DNA of 64,000 nt from Chromera velia (taxonomy: Eukaryota; Sar; Chromeraceae). Both the position numbers and the translations under genes were made by a program. Positions 34,791 to 47,758 of this stretch are shown one piece after another; position 1 is the stretch's first letter, and every line of letters starts with the position of its first letter. The notes below the pieces were generated by a model that was not told where the DNA came from, made no database searches, and saw only the letters and a list, made by a program, of their open reading frames with translations. The stretch lies in NCBI GenBank assembly GCA_018398765.1, contig JAHBMJ010001727.1, positions 1 through 64,000 on the forward strand. The letters are read 5' to 3'.

Positions 34791-35063
34791 AGTCTGTCTC
34801 AGCTGCCACACGAGCAATCCTGAGCACCGCATTGAGCACCGGCCATCATATGAATGCACCATCACGTCTGTTCACGTGACTCACGCAGACGGACATCACC
34901 ATTGGCAGCATGATTGGGTCAACCCAGCCCAGAAATGATCCAGTTGGGGTAGAGGGTCAATTGTGTCTTGCTGTAAGTCAGATTCTCGCGGCGAGACGCA
35001 ACTGGCAAATTAATAAAGAAATTCGGTGCTTCCCGATCGGAGCTCCAACACCCAGAGAAAGTG

Positions 35064-37343
35064 ATGAGATCCTCCAGCCGCGCTCTTCGTGTGATTTGGA
35101 AAGGGCCTCTCCGTACTCAAGAATCTTCTTTTTCTTCTTTGTTGCCCGTGAGGTCTGTTCCAAAAACGAAATTTGCAGTGGAACGGAAAAAACCTCCCGC
35201 CGTCAACATAAATCCGTTTGGTAGGGATCTCTCATTGAAGTCGCAGGGAAAAGAGTTGTCCTACGAGGACGTTGCGGCACGTATCTGCAAGTTGTGTGGA
35301 GGTGGTTCAGATGATGACGGAGAAGAGCTTCCTTTGAGCGTCTGCGCAGAGCTCCTGCAGCTCCTCAACGTTCTCAGTGCAGCCTCCGACCTTCCTGTTC
35401 CGAGCGCAGTCTTGACGACAGCGCTCTATCACACCGCCAAGGCATCCAAAAGGAGCACGAGGCTCCGCAATCTGCTTGAGGAAGACAGGGAGGGCTTGTC
35501 AGGATTCCGGTCGATGTTCATGACGATCATGGCCCGCAAGACCGCTCTGACACCAAGAAACCTATCCAGTCTCGCCCTTTCGATTGCCTACGCGCCCAGT
35601 CTGTTTCCTGGAGACAAGCCCCATGAGGTAATGCGCTCCGTGCTGAAGAAGGGGAAGAGCGCTATGAAAGTCCTGGGCCCACAAGGCCTTGCGAACACTG
35701 CGTATGCAGCAGCTGTGGTCGGGTGTCGGGGGAGCGCGTTGACGGAGAAGTTGCAGGATGACAGCTTCCTGAGGGAAGTATTGCCTTCGCTTGAAGGACA
35801 ATTGAGCCCCCAGAATTGCGCCAATCTCGTATGGGCACTTGCAACTTTAGGAGAGGGCAGCGAACGCGTGTGGACATTTGTTGAAAAAGAGATTGGAGAG
35901 AGGCGGCTGTCAGTGCGCATGAAAAGTCTTGAAATTGCTTCCACATGCTGGGCGTTTTCGTCTGCCTGTCGAGGGGAAGCCCTTCTCTTCGGGCCTTTGC
36001 AGGACGCATCCTTGATGCGGTGTCGAGAGAGACAGATGGGTTTGCAGGAGGTCTGCACCATCATGGGTGCCATGGCAAAAAGGATCAAGGGGAAGTCTCA
36101 CACAGGAGCTTGTAATGGAAGGGAAGGCAGTGGGGTCGGAAGTGCGTTGCCGCGAGTGCGGTCGGATTTGTTGTCTGAATTTTTGGAGAGAAGCAAAGAG
36201 GCGCTGTTGGAGGGCGAAGAAAAGATGGTCACCCCTGTGAACATCTCAGGAAGTGTGTGGGGGTTTGCGGCCCTCGGATACGTCGACGAACGTTTTTTCT
36301 TGCTGGCAGCAGAAACAGCTCTGTCAAACATGACAGCGTTTCGGCCGTCTGAGCTGTCTGCGCTCCTTTGGGGGTTTGCAAAAAGCAGGATTTTCGACGA
36401 GTCCCTGACTCAAGCTGCGGCAGAGCGTGTCGTGGGTTTGTGCCGTGAGGGTCTGATTTCAGTCGATCATGCAGCTTTGCTTGCGTGGTCGTTTGGGTGT
36501 CTCGGCTTCTGGGACGCAGACGTCTTCGGGGCACTTGCGAGTGTGGCGGTAGACGCGCTTCAGTTGCAGGGAGAGCGTCATGCAGCTGTCAATTTAGAGG
36601 CTCGAGATGTCGGTAATTTGGTTTGGGGGCTTACAGCCATGTGTGTGGCTGGGATTTCTTCGGACAGAAAAGGGGAGATAACTCACACAGAGGATGGAAG
36701 CATGGCTCTGATGAAAAGCGATTGTGAGGCCGGTGTGCGTCTGTGTGGGTGGCTGATCGATCTCGCAAGTCTTTGGCTTTCGAGGTGTGAATTGGGGGGG
36801 GGGGGTTCCCAGGGTGAGTCAGAGAGTGGAGGTGGTTTCGGGTTAGACGGACGTGTGTGCGCCCAGGTGTGGCAGTCGTATTGCGTCTTTTCCTTGTTGC
36901 TTCCTACAGGAGAAAGTGGAGTGGAATTGAGGAATGCTAGGATGGATTCGTTGAGACAAATTGCAGGACTGGAGATGCAGCGAGTGCACAGATCTAGTTC
37001 GTGGGAAAGAGGTGGGGGTGCGCATTATGAGGTGTATAAGGCGTTGCGAGATCTGGGGTGGAGTGTAGAGGTGGAAGCGATGGTGGATGACTTGGGGCTT
37101 CCCCCCATAGACCTTTTGGTCAAGGGTGGAGATGAAGGTGCACGCGTGGCTGTGGAGGTCGACGGACCGACGCACTTCATGCGCAACTTTCCTGACCGTC
37201 TGACGGGAAAGACGCTCTTTCGGAACCATCTGTTGAAGGCGAGAGGCCTTGAAGTCCTCTCCATTCGTACGGAGCAATGGGATCGCGTGTCCCGCTGTCC
37301 TGATCTTATTAGACAGTTCTTCACAAAAGGTCTCACAAATTAG
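35064..37343 (+). CDS. RAP-domain organellar RNA-binding protein
   Basis: A single uninterrupted frame of 759 residues from ATG 35064 (the codon before it in frame is GTG). The first 40 residues are rich in Arg, Ser and hydrophobic residues with no acids until later, as in mitochondrial or plastid transit peptides. The middle, about 170-560, is a series of helical repeats with motifs such as NCANLVWALATLG, NISGSVWGFAALGY and ELSALLWGFAKS, the octotricopeptide/FAST-like pattern. Residues about 655-755 form a RAP domain: DLGLPPIDLLV, VAVEVDGPTHF, KTLFRNHLL and VLSIRTEQW, a fold related to PD-(D/E)XK nucleases. These proteins bind and process organellar RNA, often rRNA, and are expanded in apicomplexans and chromerids. 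It is intronless in an intron-rich neighbourhood. Confidence 0.9.
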   Translation: MRSSSRALRVIWKGPLRTQESSFSSLLPVRSVPKTKFAVERKKPPAVNINPFGRDLSLKSQGKELSYEDVAARICKLCGGGSDDDGEELPLSVCAELLQLLNVLSAASDLPVPSAVLTTALYHTAKASKRSTRLRNLLEEDREGLSGFRSMFMTIMARKTALTPRNLSSLALSIAYAPSLFPGDKPHEVMRSVLKKGKSAMKVLGPQGLANTAYAAAVVGCRGSALTEKLQDDSFLREVLPSLEGQLSPQNCANLVWALATLGEGSERVWTFVEKEIGERRLSVRMKSLEIASTCWAFSSACRGEALLFGPLQDASLMRCRERQMGLQEVCTIMGAMAKRIKGKSHTGACNGREGSGVGSALPRVRSDLLSEFLERSKEALLEGEEKMVTPVNISGSVWGFAALGYVDERFFLLAAETALSNMTAFRPSELSALLWGFAKSRIFDESLTQAAAERVVGLCREGLISVDHAALLAWSFGCLGFWDADVFGALASVAVDALQLQGERHAAVNLEARDVGNLVWGLTAMCVAGISSDRKGEITHTEDGSMALMKSDCEAGVRLCGWLIDLASLWLSRCELGGGGSQGESESGGGFGLDGRVCAQVWQSYCVFSLLLPTGESGVELRNARMDSLRQIAGLEMQRVHRSSSWERGGGAHYEVYKALRDLGWSVEVEAMVDDLGLPPIDLLVKGGDEGARVAVEVDGPTHFMRNFPDRLTGKTLFRNHLLKARGLEVLSIRTEQWDRVSRCPDLIRQFFTKGLTN

Positions 37344-37734
37344 GTAGCTCGTCGTAAAAGATGTGAACAAACATTTGGCGCAATAGCTTGAGATGATGAT
37401 TCATGCCCAGATCTCAGCCTATAGGCGTACCCGGCCGTACACTGACTATCACAGCAAAAAAAAAAATTAAAGCCAACTTGAATTGAATTCTCGTTTTTTT
37501 TTTTTTAGTTTTTTTTGCTGACGATGTTACAGGCATTAATTGTACTGAAAAATAAAAATAATTAAAGTGAATTTTGGTTTACTTTTTTTTTTGCTGTGAT
37601 CTTAGCTGTGATACACCCATAAATCTCGGCCCAGATTCAACTTCATGATTCAAGTAATTCAAATCCTGAATCAAATAATAGTTTTATCTAGAGATTTATA
37701 CGGCAGGGGAAAAACTAAAAGACTTGATAGCAAT

Positions 37735-39800
37735 TAGGATTAGGATTAGGATTAGGATTAATGTCCGGAGGATTGGCTTCCCGCCCCAATGCCGAATGTC
37801 CGACGTACGGCTTCCAGGGAAAGCGCCTAGATGCATCAGACCTCCCTGGCTGGCCTACACAGGTCTAGCCTGTGCCGCGAACGGATCACATTGAACAGTC
37901 AATCACCTGCGTGTGTATGCGAGAGGGCTCACTCCATTCTAAAGCAGGGTTTGAAAGGGAACGATCCCAGAATTGCAGATGAACGGCTCGAAGCGAGTTC
38001 CAAAACCTCCCAACATCCCATCCTCCTCCTTTTTCCCTCCTCTTTTGCTTCCTTTATATCGCTCCACACTCTTTCATACTCTTTAATTCTTCTCTCTTTT
38101 TCTTTCTCACTTTTCCAAGTCTCTTGATGCAACCTATCTAACTCTCTTCCTAAAGCTTCACTCAAATTGTCTCCCTTTTTTCTTTTTCAATCTCTCACTA
38201 CCTGTCTTTTCATCATAACATCGTTCAGAAAGGTATCGACATTCTTATCGGCCTCATTCAAAAGAAAAGAGAATAGAGCGATCTTGTCTATCTTCTCTTC
38301 ACCACCCACTTTCTATCTGCTGCTATTTGCAGCTCTCTCCTCTCTCCCTTTCACCGAACTCCAACGTGTCATCAAAGCTTGCAAGCAGTCTGCCCTCTCT
38401 CCATCATGCAGAAGGCATTCAGTCAGCACATGGATTTCATCTTCGACTGCTTGAATACCAAGCAGGTCAAAGCAAACCATGCATTTCCTTTCTGTCAATG
38501 GGGTCCCTCTGCCTCCTTCTGTTGAGAACTTCCCCCTGTTTACCTCTAAGTTTCTCTCTCCCACCCGAAATGCAGCCCTTCTTCTGTGGACAAGCCAGGG
38601 AGCTATCTTTGTATAGCAGATGGGAGTTCTCCCTATCTTATCTCTATTTAATGAAATGCTTCTGTCTGTATCTTCTCCATTCTTGCTGTTGTGCAGCCAC
38701 AGATTTAGGCGATTTCCGTTGGATAGAGACGCATGGATAGGATGCATGACGCCTTCTCTTAGCTCTTCCCTCTCGGCCCTTCCTCTTTTCTGCACTGACC
38801 TCTCAACTCTCTCTGCAAATGCTTCCTTTTTCCTCTTTGTAATTTCTTTCTTTTTCAGTGCTTTTATCCACCTTACTATTCTGTCTCTTCTCTCAAAGGA
38901 AGGTTGTCTGCCTGCAGCTTCTGGTTCTCTTCCTATCTGGAAGAGATGGCTTCTTGTCTCTGTAAAAAGTGTTTCGACACATTTCTTCAAGTGGGGGAAA
39001 AAGTGAAAGGGGTGAAGCTTCCTTCTTCTAAGTTCTGAATCGACTCCTTCCTGTAATGATTGAATGAGTGCATAGCCTGTCGGTGTATCTTTTCTTTTTT
39101 AGATTACCTTCCTTGTCCACATCGGGGTTCTCTGTGCAACCACCAGATTGATAGGAAGAAGGCCTGCCTCAAGGAAAGTGGTGAGTATGCTTTCTTTCTC
39201 TCTCAGTTGCAGCACCCATCGAATGAATCTTCTTTGCAGTCTGTCAAACTCTGCAAACACTTCCTATGAGTGTGAATGTACTTCACAGCTGTATGACCAA
39301 ACTGCACATACTGTCTGCCTGAACCATTGAAAACAAGTTGCAGGTGGGATCTCTCCTCCTGCACTGATCTTACTTTTCAACGCAAAAAAGAGTCTTTCTG
39401 CCTTAATCATTCTCTCTCTCATCATTGCATCTGTGGAGCAATCTTCTGTTAAAAGAAGGCCAAGGTACGGATATTTGCTTGCCTGAACTAACTCTGCCCT
39501 ACCTAATGTGAATCGCTTTCTTCTCTCCTCCGCTTTCTGTCCAAACTTCATTATTCTTGACTTATCTGACAGAAGGAGCTTCAAAGGCCTCCAGTGCCTT
39601 CAGAAGCCTCTCCATCTCCTCTGCCTCTATCAATTAAAGGTATGTGTCATCAGTAAAAAGCCCGACAGAGAAGTTCTCTTATGCACCCTCGGGGCCTTTC
39701 TGGCATCTTTTCTGGCCTTTAAGTTAATACCTTGCATCTTAGATTGCATCTTCCCGTTTTTTAATGGTTCAACCGCTAGCTATATAGTTCTACCATTTAA
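37735..39800 (-). mobile_element. 5'-truncated non-LTR retrotransposon (LINE)
   Basis: Read on the minus strand, the sequence has an FTDD box (reverse transcriptase YADD position) near 39635 and the following palm/thumb region (KSRIMKFGQ ... KYPYLGLLL) at 39570-39450. A long C-terminal region at 38990-37930 ends in a zinc knuckle (CMVCFDLL ... DEIHVLTEC) typical of LINE ORF2. The 3' end near 37735-37760 is a (TAATCC)n run, read as TAGGAT on the plus strand, which is the simple-repeat tail of such elements. It is broken: frame changes occur between the RT box and 39264, and there are stops near 38310 and 38160. The 5' half is missing. No clear target duplication. Confidence 0.78.
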
Positions 39801-40181
39801 TTCAATTCAGCCTCTGAGGTCTAGTTTCAGGTTTAAACTTTCAGATAGGGATATAGCTATCATCATAGTATCATATATGATTTATACTAGGATTCATATC
39901 GTCGGATATCGAAAAACATCGTATCGATCGATATCAAATTGCAAATTGCACTAGTATCGATCAAAATTGATTATCACCATACAAATTTCTAGTACAGTTA
40001 AATTTATTTCTAAATTTATTGAATGCTAGATCGAATTATTATGTAGTTGAATATCAATGATATGAGATATTATTCCTTTTTAAAAACGCTAAGATAGCTC
40101 TAGAAACATCTGTCGTTAACCAGCTAGGTGTTTTTTAGCCATGCACTAACAGTTTATTAGGTATCAATTTAATTAAACCTG

Positions 40182-40696
40182 CCCTGCAGGTAGCTAGGAT
40201 TTTACGGGATTTTAGCCCAGGATTTTAGCGGATTTTATGGGATTTTGGCCACTGGCAGGATTTTAGCGGATTTAGGCGGATTTTGCCCAAGATTCTGCCG
40301 GACTATTTCTTCAGGATTTTAGAATCTAAAATCCTGGCTCTAGGGATTATAAAGACTAAAATCCTGGATCTTAGGATTTTAGAAATGAATGCCAGGATTT
40401 TATGGGATTTTACGGGATTATATCTTTCCCGTAAAATCCCGTATAATCCCGTAAAATCCCGTATAATCCCGTAAAATTCCGTATAATCCTGTAAAATCCT
40501 AGGAAGAGGCTAGGATTTTAGCTTTCTTTCAGGATTTTAGATTCTAAAATCCTAGGTGTAGGGATTATATTTTTAACGTTAAGAGTCCGGCAGAATCCTG
40601 GGCAAAATCCACTAAAATCCTGCCAGTGGCCAAAATCCCGTAAAATCCGCTAAAATCCTGGGCTAAAATCCCGCAAAATCCTGGCTACCTGCAGGG
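40182..40696. mobile_element. Foldback (MITE-like) element built from GGATTTTA words
   Basis: The first ~115 bp (CCCTGCAGGTAGC, then repeated GGATTTTAGC/GGATTTTACGG, CCACTGGCAGGATTTTAG) are matched in reverse complement by the last ~115 bp, which end GCTACCTGCAGGG. The interior at 40420-40500 is a smaller palindrome of TTTCCCGTAAAATCCCGTA repeats. There is no coding capacity. Target duplication not evident. Bases 39800-40181 before it are AT-rich with no gene. Confidence 0.8.
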
Positions 40697-41251
40697 TGCA
40701 GCTTAATTTCTACAAAAGAACAAATATGGTCAGGATAAGCAGTGTCACGTAGACGATCTGACTCGGAAGAAAAGATCGACTTAATCTGTTCCTTGCATGC
40801 TCACATTGCTCTGGCTAAGCTCTTTTTGCATCTTTCAATTCGATTCTACATTTGCACGTATTATTGCAAATTCTTGTGGACGTCTTTGCCTCTTCTTTGT
40901 TCAGCATCACCGTTTTTCCTCTCCACGCAGAAAAAATCCATTACCACGTTGAGATGGAATCCGATAAATTCACAAAGGAACAAAAAGGCAAGACCCCGCC
41001 GCCAGTTGGAATTGCTTCTCTCCTTCCTTCTTCGTTTGCAGTCAGTCTCATGGAGTTCATTTGCATCAACTGTTGGTGGGTTGCTCGTGCATCCATCCAT
41101 CCGTCCATCCATCCATTCATGCTCTCTCTGGCAGGCAGAAGTCTCCACTGCAGTGTTCGTCTCCACTCCTTGCCCGCCCTCTCCTCGTCCGCTCTGCCTT
41201 CCCCTCTTCTACCTTTCCGTTGACTCCCTCAACTACTTTGTGTCCTCCTCC

Positions 41252-44200
41252 TCACTGTCCTCTAGGGGCCAGAGGGGTGTCGAGAAGGTCTCCGTCCTCG
41301 CCGCCTGCTGCGGGGGCTTCGGCGTCCCCTGAGGGTCCCCCGCGAGGGGCGTGGGGGGTCTCCAGTGCGTCTCCTCCCTCGGCAACCGCACCGTCAGCAC
41401 CCGCATCTTCGGAGGCAACCGCCGCAGCTGCAGCAGCCGCCATGGTGGGGGGTGCGTCATCAACGTCAAAATCATCGTCGTCTCTGCCCCCTGTGAGCAT
41501 GATGTCTCCTGCGTCCGCATCGTCTACCGCCATTGCGGCTGCCTGGGCTTCCAGCTCTGCTTCCTTCGCTCGGCGCTGCTCCTCCGTGACGGGCCCGTGG
41601 GGTCCCGGGAGGCCGGGGTATCGCGTGTCGGGACTGCCGACGGGGATGGAACCGATTTCGTCGATCCAGATGCTCTCCTGAAGAAATTAAGAGAGGCAAG
41701 CAAAACATGAATAACATTCTTGAGCTCGGTTTCTCACACAAGCGATGCTCAGCGGACGATATCCAAGGGACTACCTGAATGTCGGAGGCCATCGCTAGCG
41801 TTTCTCTACAGTCTCTCGCTTTCTTCTTTCTTCGCTCATTGCGAGCATCCATCGGTGTATCGAAATACGACGAAGGAAACAAAGGAAAGGAGAAAGAAGG
41901 ATTCGCATGCGAACAAAAGTTTGCCTGCCAGCACCAGAGAGGATGGGGGTTCTACTCCCCTCGATTCATTCGCGTCGTCACTGATTCACAGAATTCCCCT
42001 GCTTCACACTGCCACCAGCACGTGCATGTACCCGTTAAGTTCCCCCCTTACCGCCTACCTTCGTGATCACGTTGTGCTTGTACTCTTTGCCCCCCTCGGA
42101 CTCGGGAGCCTGGTGAGTCTCCCAGACTTCATCGTCCCACACCGAGAGACCCGTCTGCAGCCAGACAGACAGGCAGGCAGGCAGGCAGAGAGACCGACAT
42201 GTGTGTGTCTGTTCTTTTGTTTGGAAAGCCGAGAAACGAAATTTTGTGCATGTATGCATGGCTGTACTTTTTCTACACTTTACTCCTACGTGCCACTTTC
42301 AATGCGACCCATCACCCACAGCAAGCAAACGGACGAAAAGACAAGATCAACATTTGGAGGAAATCAATGACAGAACGATTCACGCACTTGAATGTCAGTC
42401 TTGCATTCAAAAGAAAATCGGCGGAGATGAACCCATGCCCCTCACTGGATCGAGAAACTCTTAAGGACCGTATCTTCAAGGAAAGAAGGCAGGGAGGAAG
42501 AAAGTGAGAAAAGAAGAAAAAAAAAATGCAAGAAAGGGGGCAAGAAAGGAAAAAAAAATTGAACCCCCCCCATGCTAGCCGACTGACCGCCTTCTCGTGG
42601 TAGTAGACTTTTCCTGTGTTGGGGTCAGTCCATTTCTCCCATCCGGGAGGTAGGCCGGCGGTGGAGCCCATGTTAGGAGCCCCCACAATGGAGGCGATGT
42701 AGTCACTCATGCCGCCTTGCTGAGGCTCCCCCTGTTCTTTCGGAGTGCTCTCGCCTGCATGACATTGTGTGTATGTATGAATACTCAAATGCAGAGACAG
42801 ACGGAGACATAGACAGGGAAGTCCGCAGATAGAGACACAGACAAGAGGACCTTCAGAGAGGGGGGGGACTTTTCTTTGTGTCGACACGGGAGAGGAGAGG
42901 AGAGTGGCAATCAATGAGTGGAAGAAAGAGAAGTGCAGGCACGTACTTGCATGCATGTACCGCCCGTCTTTGTCAACAAAGAGCAGGCTGAGCTGTGTTG
43001 CGCGACTCTCAGGCGTTCAAAGAATAGCTGCTCATGCGGAATTCTGTGGTATAGCTGCATTCTTAGGTTTGATCGCTAAAAACACACGACCTTTCTTTCC
43101 TCCACGAGGGTAAAAATTTGAATGAGTTGGAGACAGACGCACGCACGTTCCAGAGGCATGGGCAGGCCCTGTTCCAACCAGAGCGAAATGATATCAGAAA
43201 GAAAAAAAGAAAAGAGAGAGAGCGAGAAAGAGAGAGAACGGCCGTTTAGCAGTTTGGTGCCAAATATGCAGAAGCCAGGATTGAAGGAAGACAATCGATC
43301 TCGCCAGAACCGAAACAGCCAACGTTGCCACTTTTACTCTCTATCACGTCATTCTTACCAGGGGGGGCCGCCAGAAGTTTTTCGCCTTCCTGTTCTTTCT
43401 TCTCAGGAACTGACGTGAGACAGGGCAGGGAAGACAAATTTTGACATGCATGCAAATATCACACAAATCGATCAGAACAGTATGCGACAAACTCTAATCA
43501 GTATGTTACCGTCGTTTGTTTTGTGGGCAGACACCAAAAGGGGAGAACGGAAAGAACAAAGCAGTGTAAGGGAATCCCGACTTGAGGGAAAATAAGAAAA
43601 GTTGAAGAATCGATTAATCTTCTTTCCATCGACAGCACATGTTTCTGACTGTTTTTGCTACGCAAGATTGTGCTGCATTGACCTTCACAAACACCCATTT
43701 CCTTCCAACACCAACAGAAAACCCGAGATATCTCTGTCCCGTTTCACTTTCCTCCCATACATTTCTACCCCAACAGAGGACGATGATCGACAAGACTGAC
43801 TCACTCGGGGCCTTCGGACGGAAGTACGTGTACCAGATCCACACGCCGACTGTTCAAACAAGGCAGACGGGGCGGGAGTGTCAGTTGTCAACTTTTGATA
43901 CGCACAATCCACGCGCACAAAAATGTGTCCAGCTATCCCATATTTTCGGAGGAAAGGAATAAAGAACAAAAGGGCGGGAAGATGATCAGGGTAAGTGAGG
44001 ACGGGCGGAAAGGCGAAGGAACGAGTGAGAAGGAATCCGAAGCAGCTAGAGGAGAAGACAGAAGAGAGAGGGAAAGGGAGAGGGAAACATCAGATAGGCA
44101 CATAAACAGGTCGGCACACTCAGACAGGTGCATACACATGTGTGCAGATAACTGAATAAAAACCCAAGCTGACCTCCAGCAAGTAGAAGAACGCCCAGAA

Positions 44201-44496
44201 TCACGCCGACAATGATGAGAATCATTCTCCACCTGCACAAGAACGATTGATCTGCCCATCTTGACACAAAGCGGTGTGTGATGCAACGAGTCACTATTCG
44301 CCTGTGACGGACAAAACATGATTCACCACCTGGCGACATCTCCACCATTGAAGATTTTTGAAGGGGCCAAGACAGAGAGTTAAGAAGGGGACGACGCATC
44401 CTTCCTTGGAGACCAAAACTCACACGCAGCCGTCCCTTTTCCTTCCCTTCGTTTCCTTTCTTCCCCTTCGTTTCCTTTCTTCCTCTTACAGTCTCC

Positions 44497-44571
<75 letters not shown>

Positions 44572-47567
44572 CCTTCCCCTCCTCACCTGTAGGCAGCGAC
44601 GGTCTCTGCGCGTTGCTCTTCTCCGCTTTCATTTGCGCTCTTCGAGGAGGCACCCAGAGTGGAAGACGCAGAGTCGGCCGCGGCGTTTGCTGCTTTTTCA
44701 GTATCCGACACTCCCAGCGATGTGTCGACAGCCGAGTTCAGAGACGCCGTCACACGGTTCACAGAGGGCCACATGTCCCTGCAAACAATTCCCTCAGCAT
44801 TTACTTTCATTAAAAGAAAAATAAGCATGTCCCTGCAAACAATTAGGCAAGCGGCCGGCCAGTTTGAATGAATGAAGCGGGGAAGTCAGGAAGGAGCCTA
44901 AGACAACTTTCTGTTGCTTCAGATTGGAAAGAGGACAGTCGTGCCTCGTGCAAGACGGGTGAAGGAAGGCACATGAGACCCTTTTTGGGGAATTGCAAGG
45001 AGAAGCTAACAAACAGAAAAAGGTTTGTCTCAGACTGAAAACAAACAGGCTCCATCCATCCTGGTGCATATGCCCCCCCGTTGTGTCATCTGACCCCGTG
45101 AAAATTCCGGCCTCTGTCTGCATGGCGAAGGGATGCAGACAGATTCCTTCGTACAACGAATGACCGACCGACTGACTGGAATTGTGCCACAGGAAGAAAG
45201 TTGATGACTGCTTCGACCTCTTTCCTCTCAGCCTCGCACTTTCCGATCGTGTCGTTCCAGGTCGTCACAGGGGTAGTGGAAGACCTCACGTCAGACCACT
45301 CTGCTGCAACACGTGACTGCACACACACAGTGGACAGACAGAAAAGTAAGTCTCTAACGGTTCGTTGGCATACGCGCGCGTGTGTGTATGTGTGTGTACG
45401 TGTGTGTGTGCGTATGCATGTGGGTGTCCTCGTCTGTACACAGAAGTGCACTTTGAAAGAGACGGAGATCAGAGCTTGCCACAGGGCCGGAAGACTTCTT
45501 CGGGGCCGTTTAGTTTTGTGTTGAGCCACGACAGGAGGGAGACTGCTGAGACGTCCGTGCGCTTTTTTGAATCAGTTTTCACCCCCTTTGCGCTAGCACT
45601 GACTTTCAGACCTCATTTGGAGGTCGGGAAACTTGTTTCTATTGTTCCTCAAGTAGATATTGGGAGAATCAAACGAGAAGGGGAATCCAAAAAAAGGGGA
45701 CACGGAGTAAAAAGACAAAAGGTGCAAAGCGGGCAAGAAAGTGGGGTGGTGAAAAGCGAGCAGAAGCCCTGTGTGCTGTCCCAAACAAACGATTGTCTCC
45801 TCTAGCTGTTGACCTTCTCTTTCAAATGACGTCAAGGACCCCTACTCAGACTCAGCTACGACAAAAACAGGGAGTGACCAAGTTTTGCAACGTTTTGCTC
45901 CACAGTGCATGTCCTCAGATATGGCCTTACCAACCCATAAGGTTTAGTGCTCACCTTTGGTTTGTCCTTATCTGAGTCCGAAAAGTAGTCATACCACTCG
46001 ACCCTGAGGGACGGAGGACAGGCAGGCAAAAGAGGACAAAACCATGCAACACAAAGACCAGTAAAATGAAAAACGGTTTTTCTGGTCGTTACATTTCTAT
46101 TCAGCAGGCACTTCTTAATCGTTCTTCGGGGCCATGAAAGATATGGCGGTCAGGCTTTCTGTTCAGTCTCTGCTCTCAAGATGTCTATTGAAAAAAAAGC
46201 GACCTTAAATGAGAATGCATGGATGCACAGAGAGAGATAGATCACGTTACGAAGGCAGATCTACGACTGGATGGATGGCCAGGACTTCCTTCCTGTCTAT
46301 TACCCAAATTCCCCCCCTGCTGGCGGCTTGGCTGACTGACTTCATCAGTTGGTCGCCCTTCTGCTTGCAGAAGTCCTTCGTCTTCAACCAACGCCAGTCG
46401 TGTCCGTTCTCCGCGACGGCATTCCATATTTTCTCGTTGTTGTACACGAATTTCGAAAGGTCACCCTCAGGAACTCTGTCACTGAACAGGGACAGTTGCT
46501 TTCCCTCTTCCAGAATTGTCTGCATTGTATACATCGTGTTGTATTGTATTGTCTTCTTGCACAGAGGAGGAGCTTATTGTAGATCTGCCACAAAGCTGTG
46601 CTTGTGCAGCAGTCTCGCATTTTTGCATGATGAATAGAAGACTGACAGAAAAGACATACAGAGAAAACCAGAGACAGGCGAGAGCCAGGCAGACAGGTAT
46701 TCGGGCTGCTAAAGGGCTCGCAAAGAGACTGTCCAAGCGTCCTCAAAGGCGCTCAAAAAATGTCAGTTTTCTTCGTACATGTCTCCGGCTTGATGGCACT
46801 TTGCAATGAATTCATTCATATGAAACCATCTCCAATCTGACAGTCAGAAGTGATCCAGGTGAGCACTCACTTGTGTTTGCAGAATGAAAACTCGGAATCT
46901 GGAAACGAGAGGAGAAACTTCCCTGTCCATCTTGCCGCTTTTCTGTCCTTCCGTCTGTCTGCTTGCCTGTCTGTGTTTGGTTTGCCTGTCTCTATGACTT
47001 ACCGTGAAGGTATCATCCTCCTCCCACTTTTGTGCAGGGATGAGGAGCTCCTTTGCCTCGGGGTTGTCGTCGAAGTAGTCTGTCAGGAATTGTTCAAATG
47101 CCACCTGAACAGACAAAAGGAATGAAGAAGTCTGTCAGTAATTGTTCAAACGCCACCTGAACAGACAAAAGGAATGAAGAAGTCTGTCAGTAATTGTTCA
47201 AACGCCACCTGAACAGACAAAAGGAATGAAGAAGTCTGTCAGGAATTGTTCAAACGCCACCTGAACAGACAAAAGGAATGAAATTGCTGTATCTTGTTGA
47301 TTGAGATTGACACAGTGTGTCTTCCTCAGACAAGCAAAAAGAAGAGCAGACGACCGAAAGAAGGGACCGGGGTTTGCTGTGAATCAAGGGTTCCTCGCTG
47401 ACTGAAGAATGAAATGAGCTTCGACGGACTGGGATGCAAAGCACTTGGTTTGCCCACGCAAACACTTCCTCAGTTACTCATTCATTCATCCATTTGCTCT
47501 TTTTCAAAGTCGATGATTGAAAAATGAAGAAACAGACAGACAGACACAGACCAGCGGCAAGGTAGAG

Positions 47568-47598
<31 letters not shown>

Positions 47599-47726
47599 TC
47601 AGACAGACAGACAGAAAGTCAGACAGACAGACAGTCAGTCAGACAGACAGACAGTCAGACAGTCAGACAGTCAGACAGACAGACAGACAGACAGTCAGAC
47701 AGACAGTCTGACAGATAGAGAGGCAA

Positions 47727-47758
<32 letters not shown>

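Noticed and set aside
37735-37760. Internal telomeric repeat
   Set aside because: The TTAGGA unit differs from the expected TTTAGGG type and sits exactly at the 3' end of a LINE.
42312-42956. Separate WW-domain gene starting near 42.95 kb
   Set aside because: Exons before it join in phase through a membrane helix to the PLC-like gene, so one gene is the simpler reading. cDNA could reverse this.
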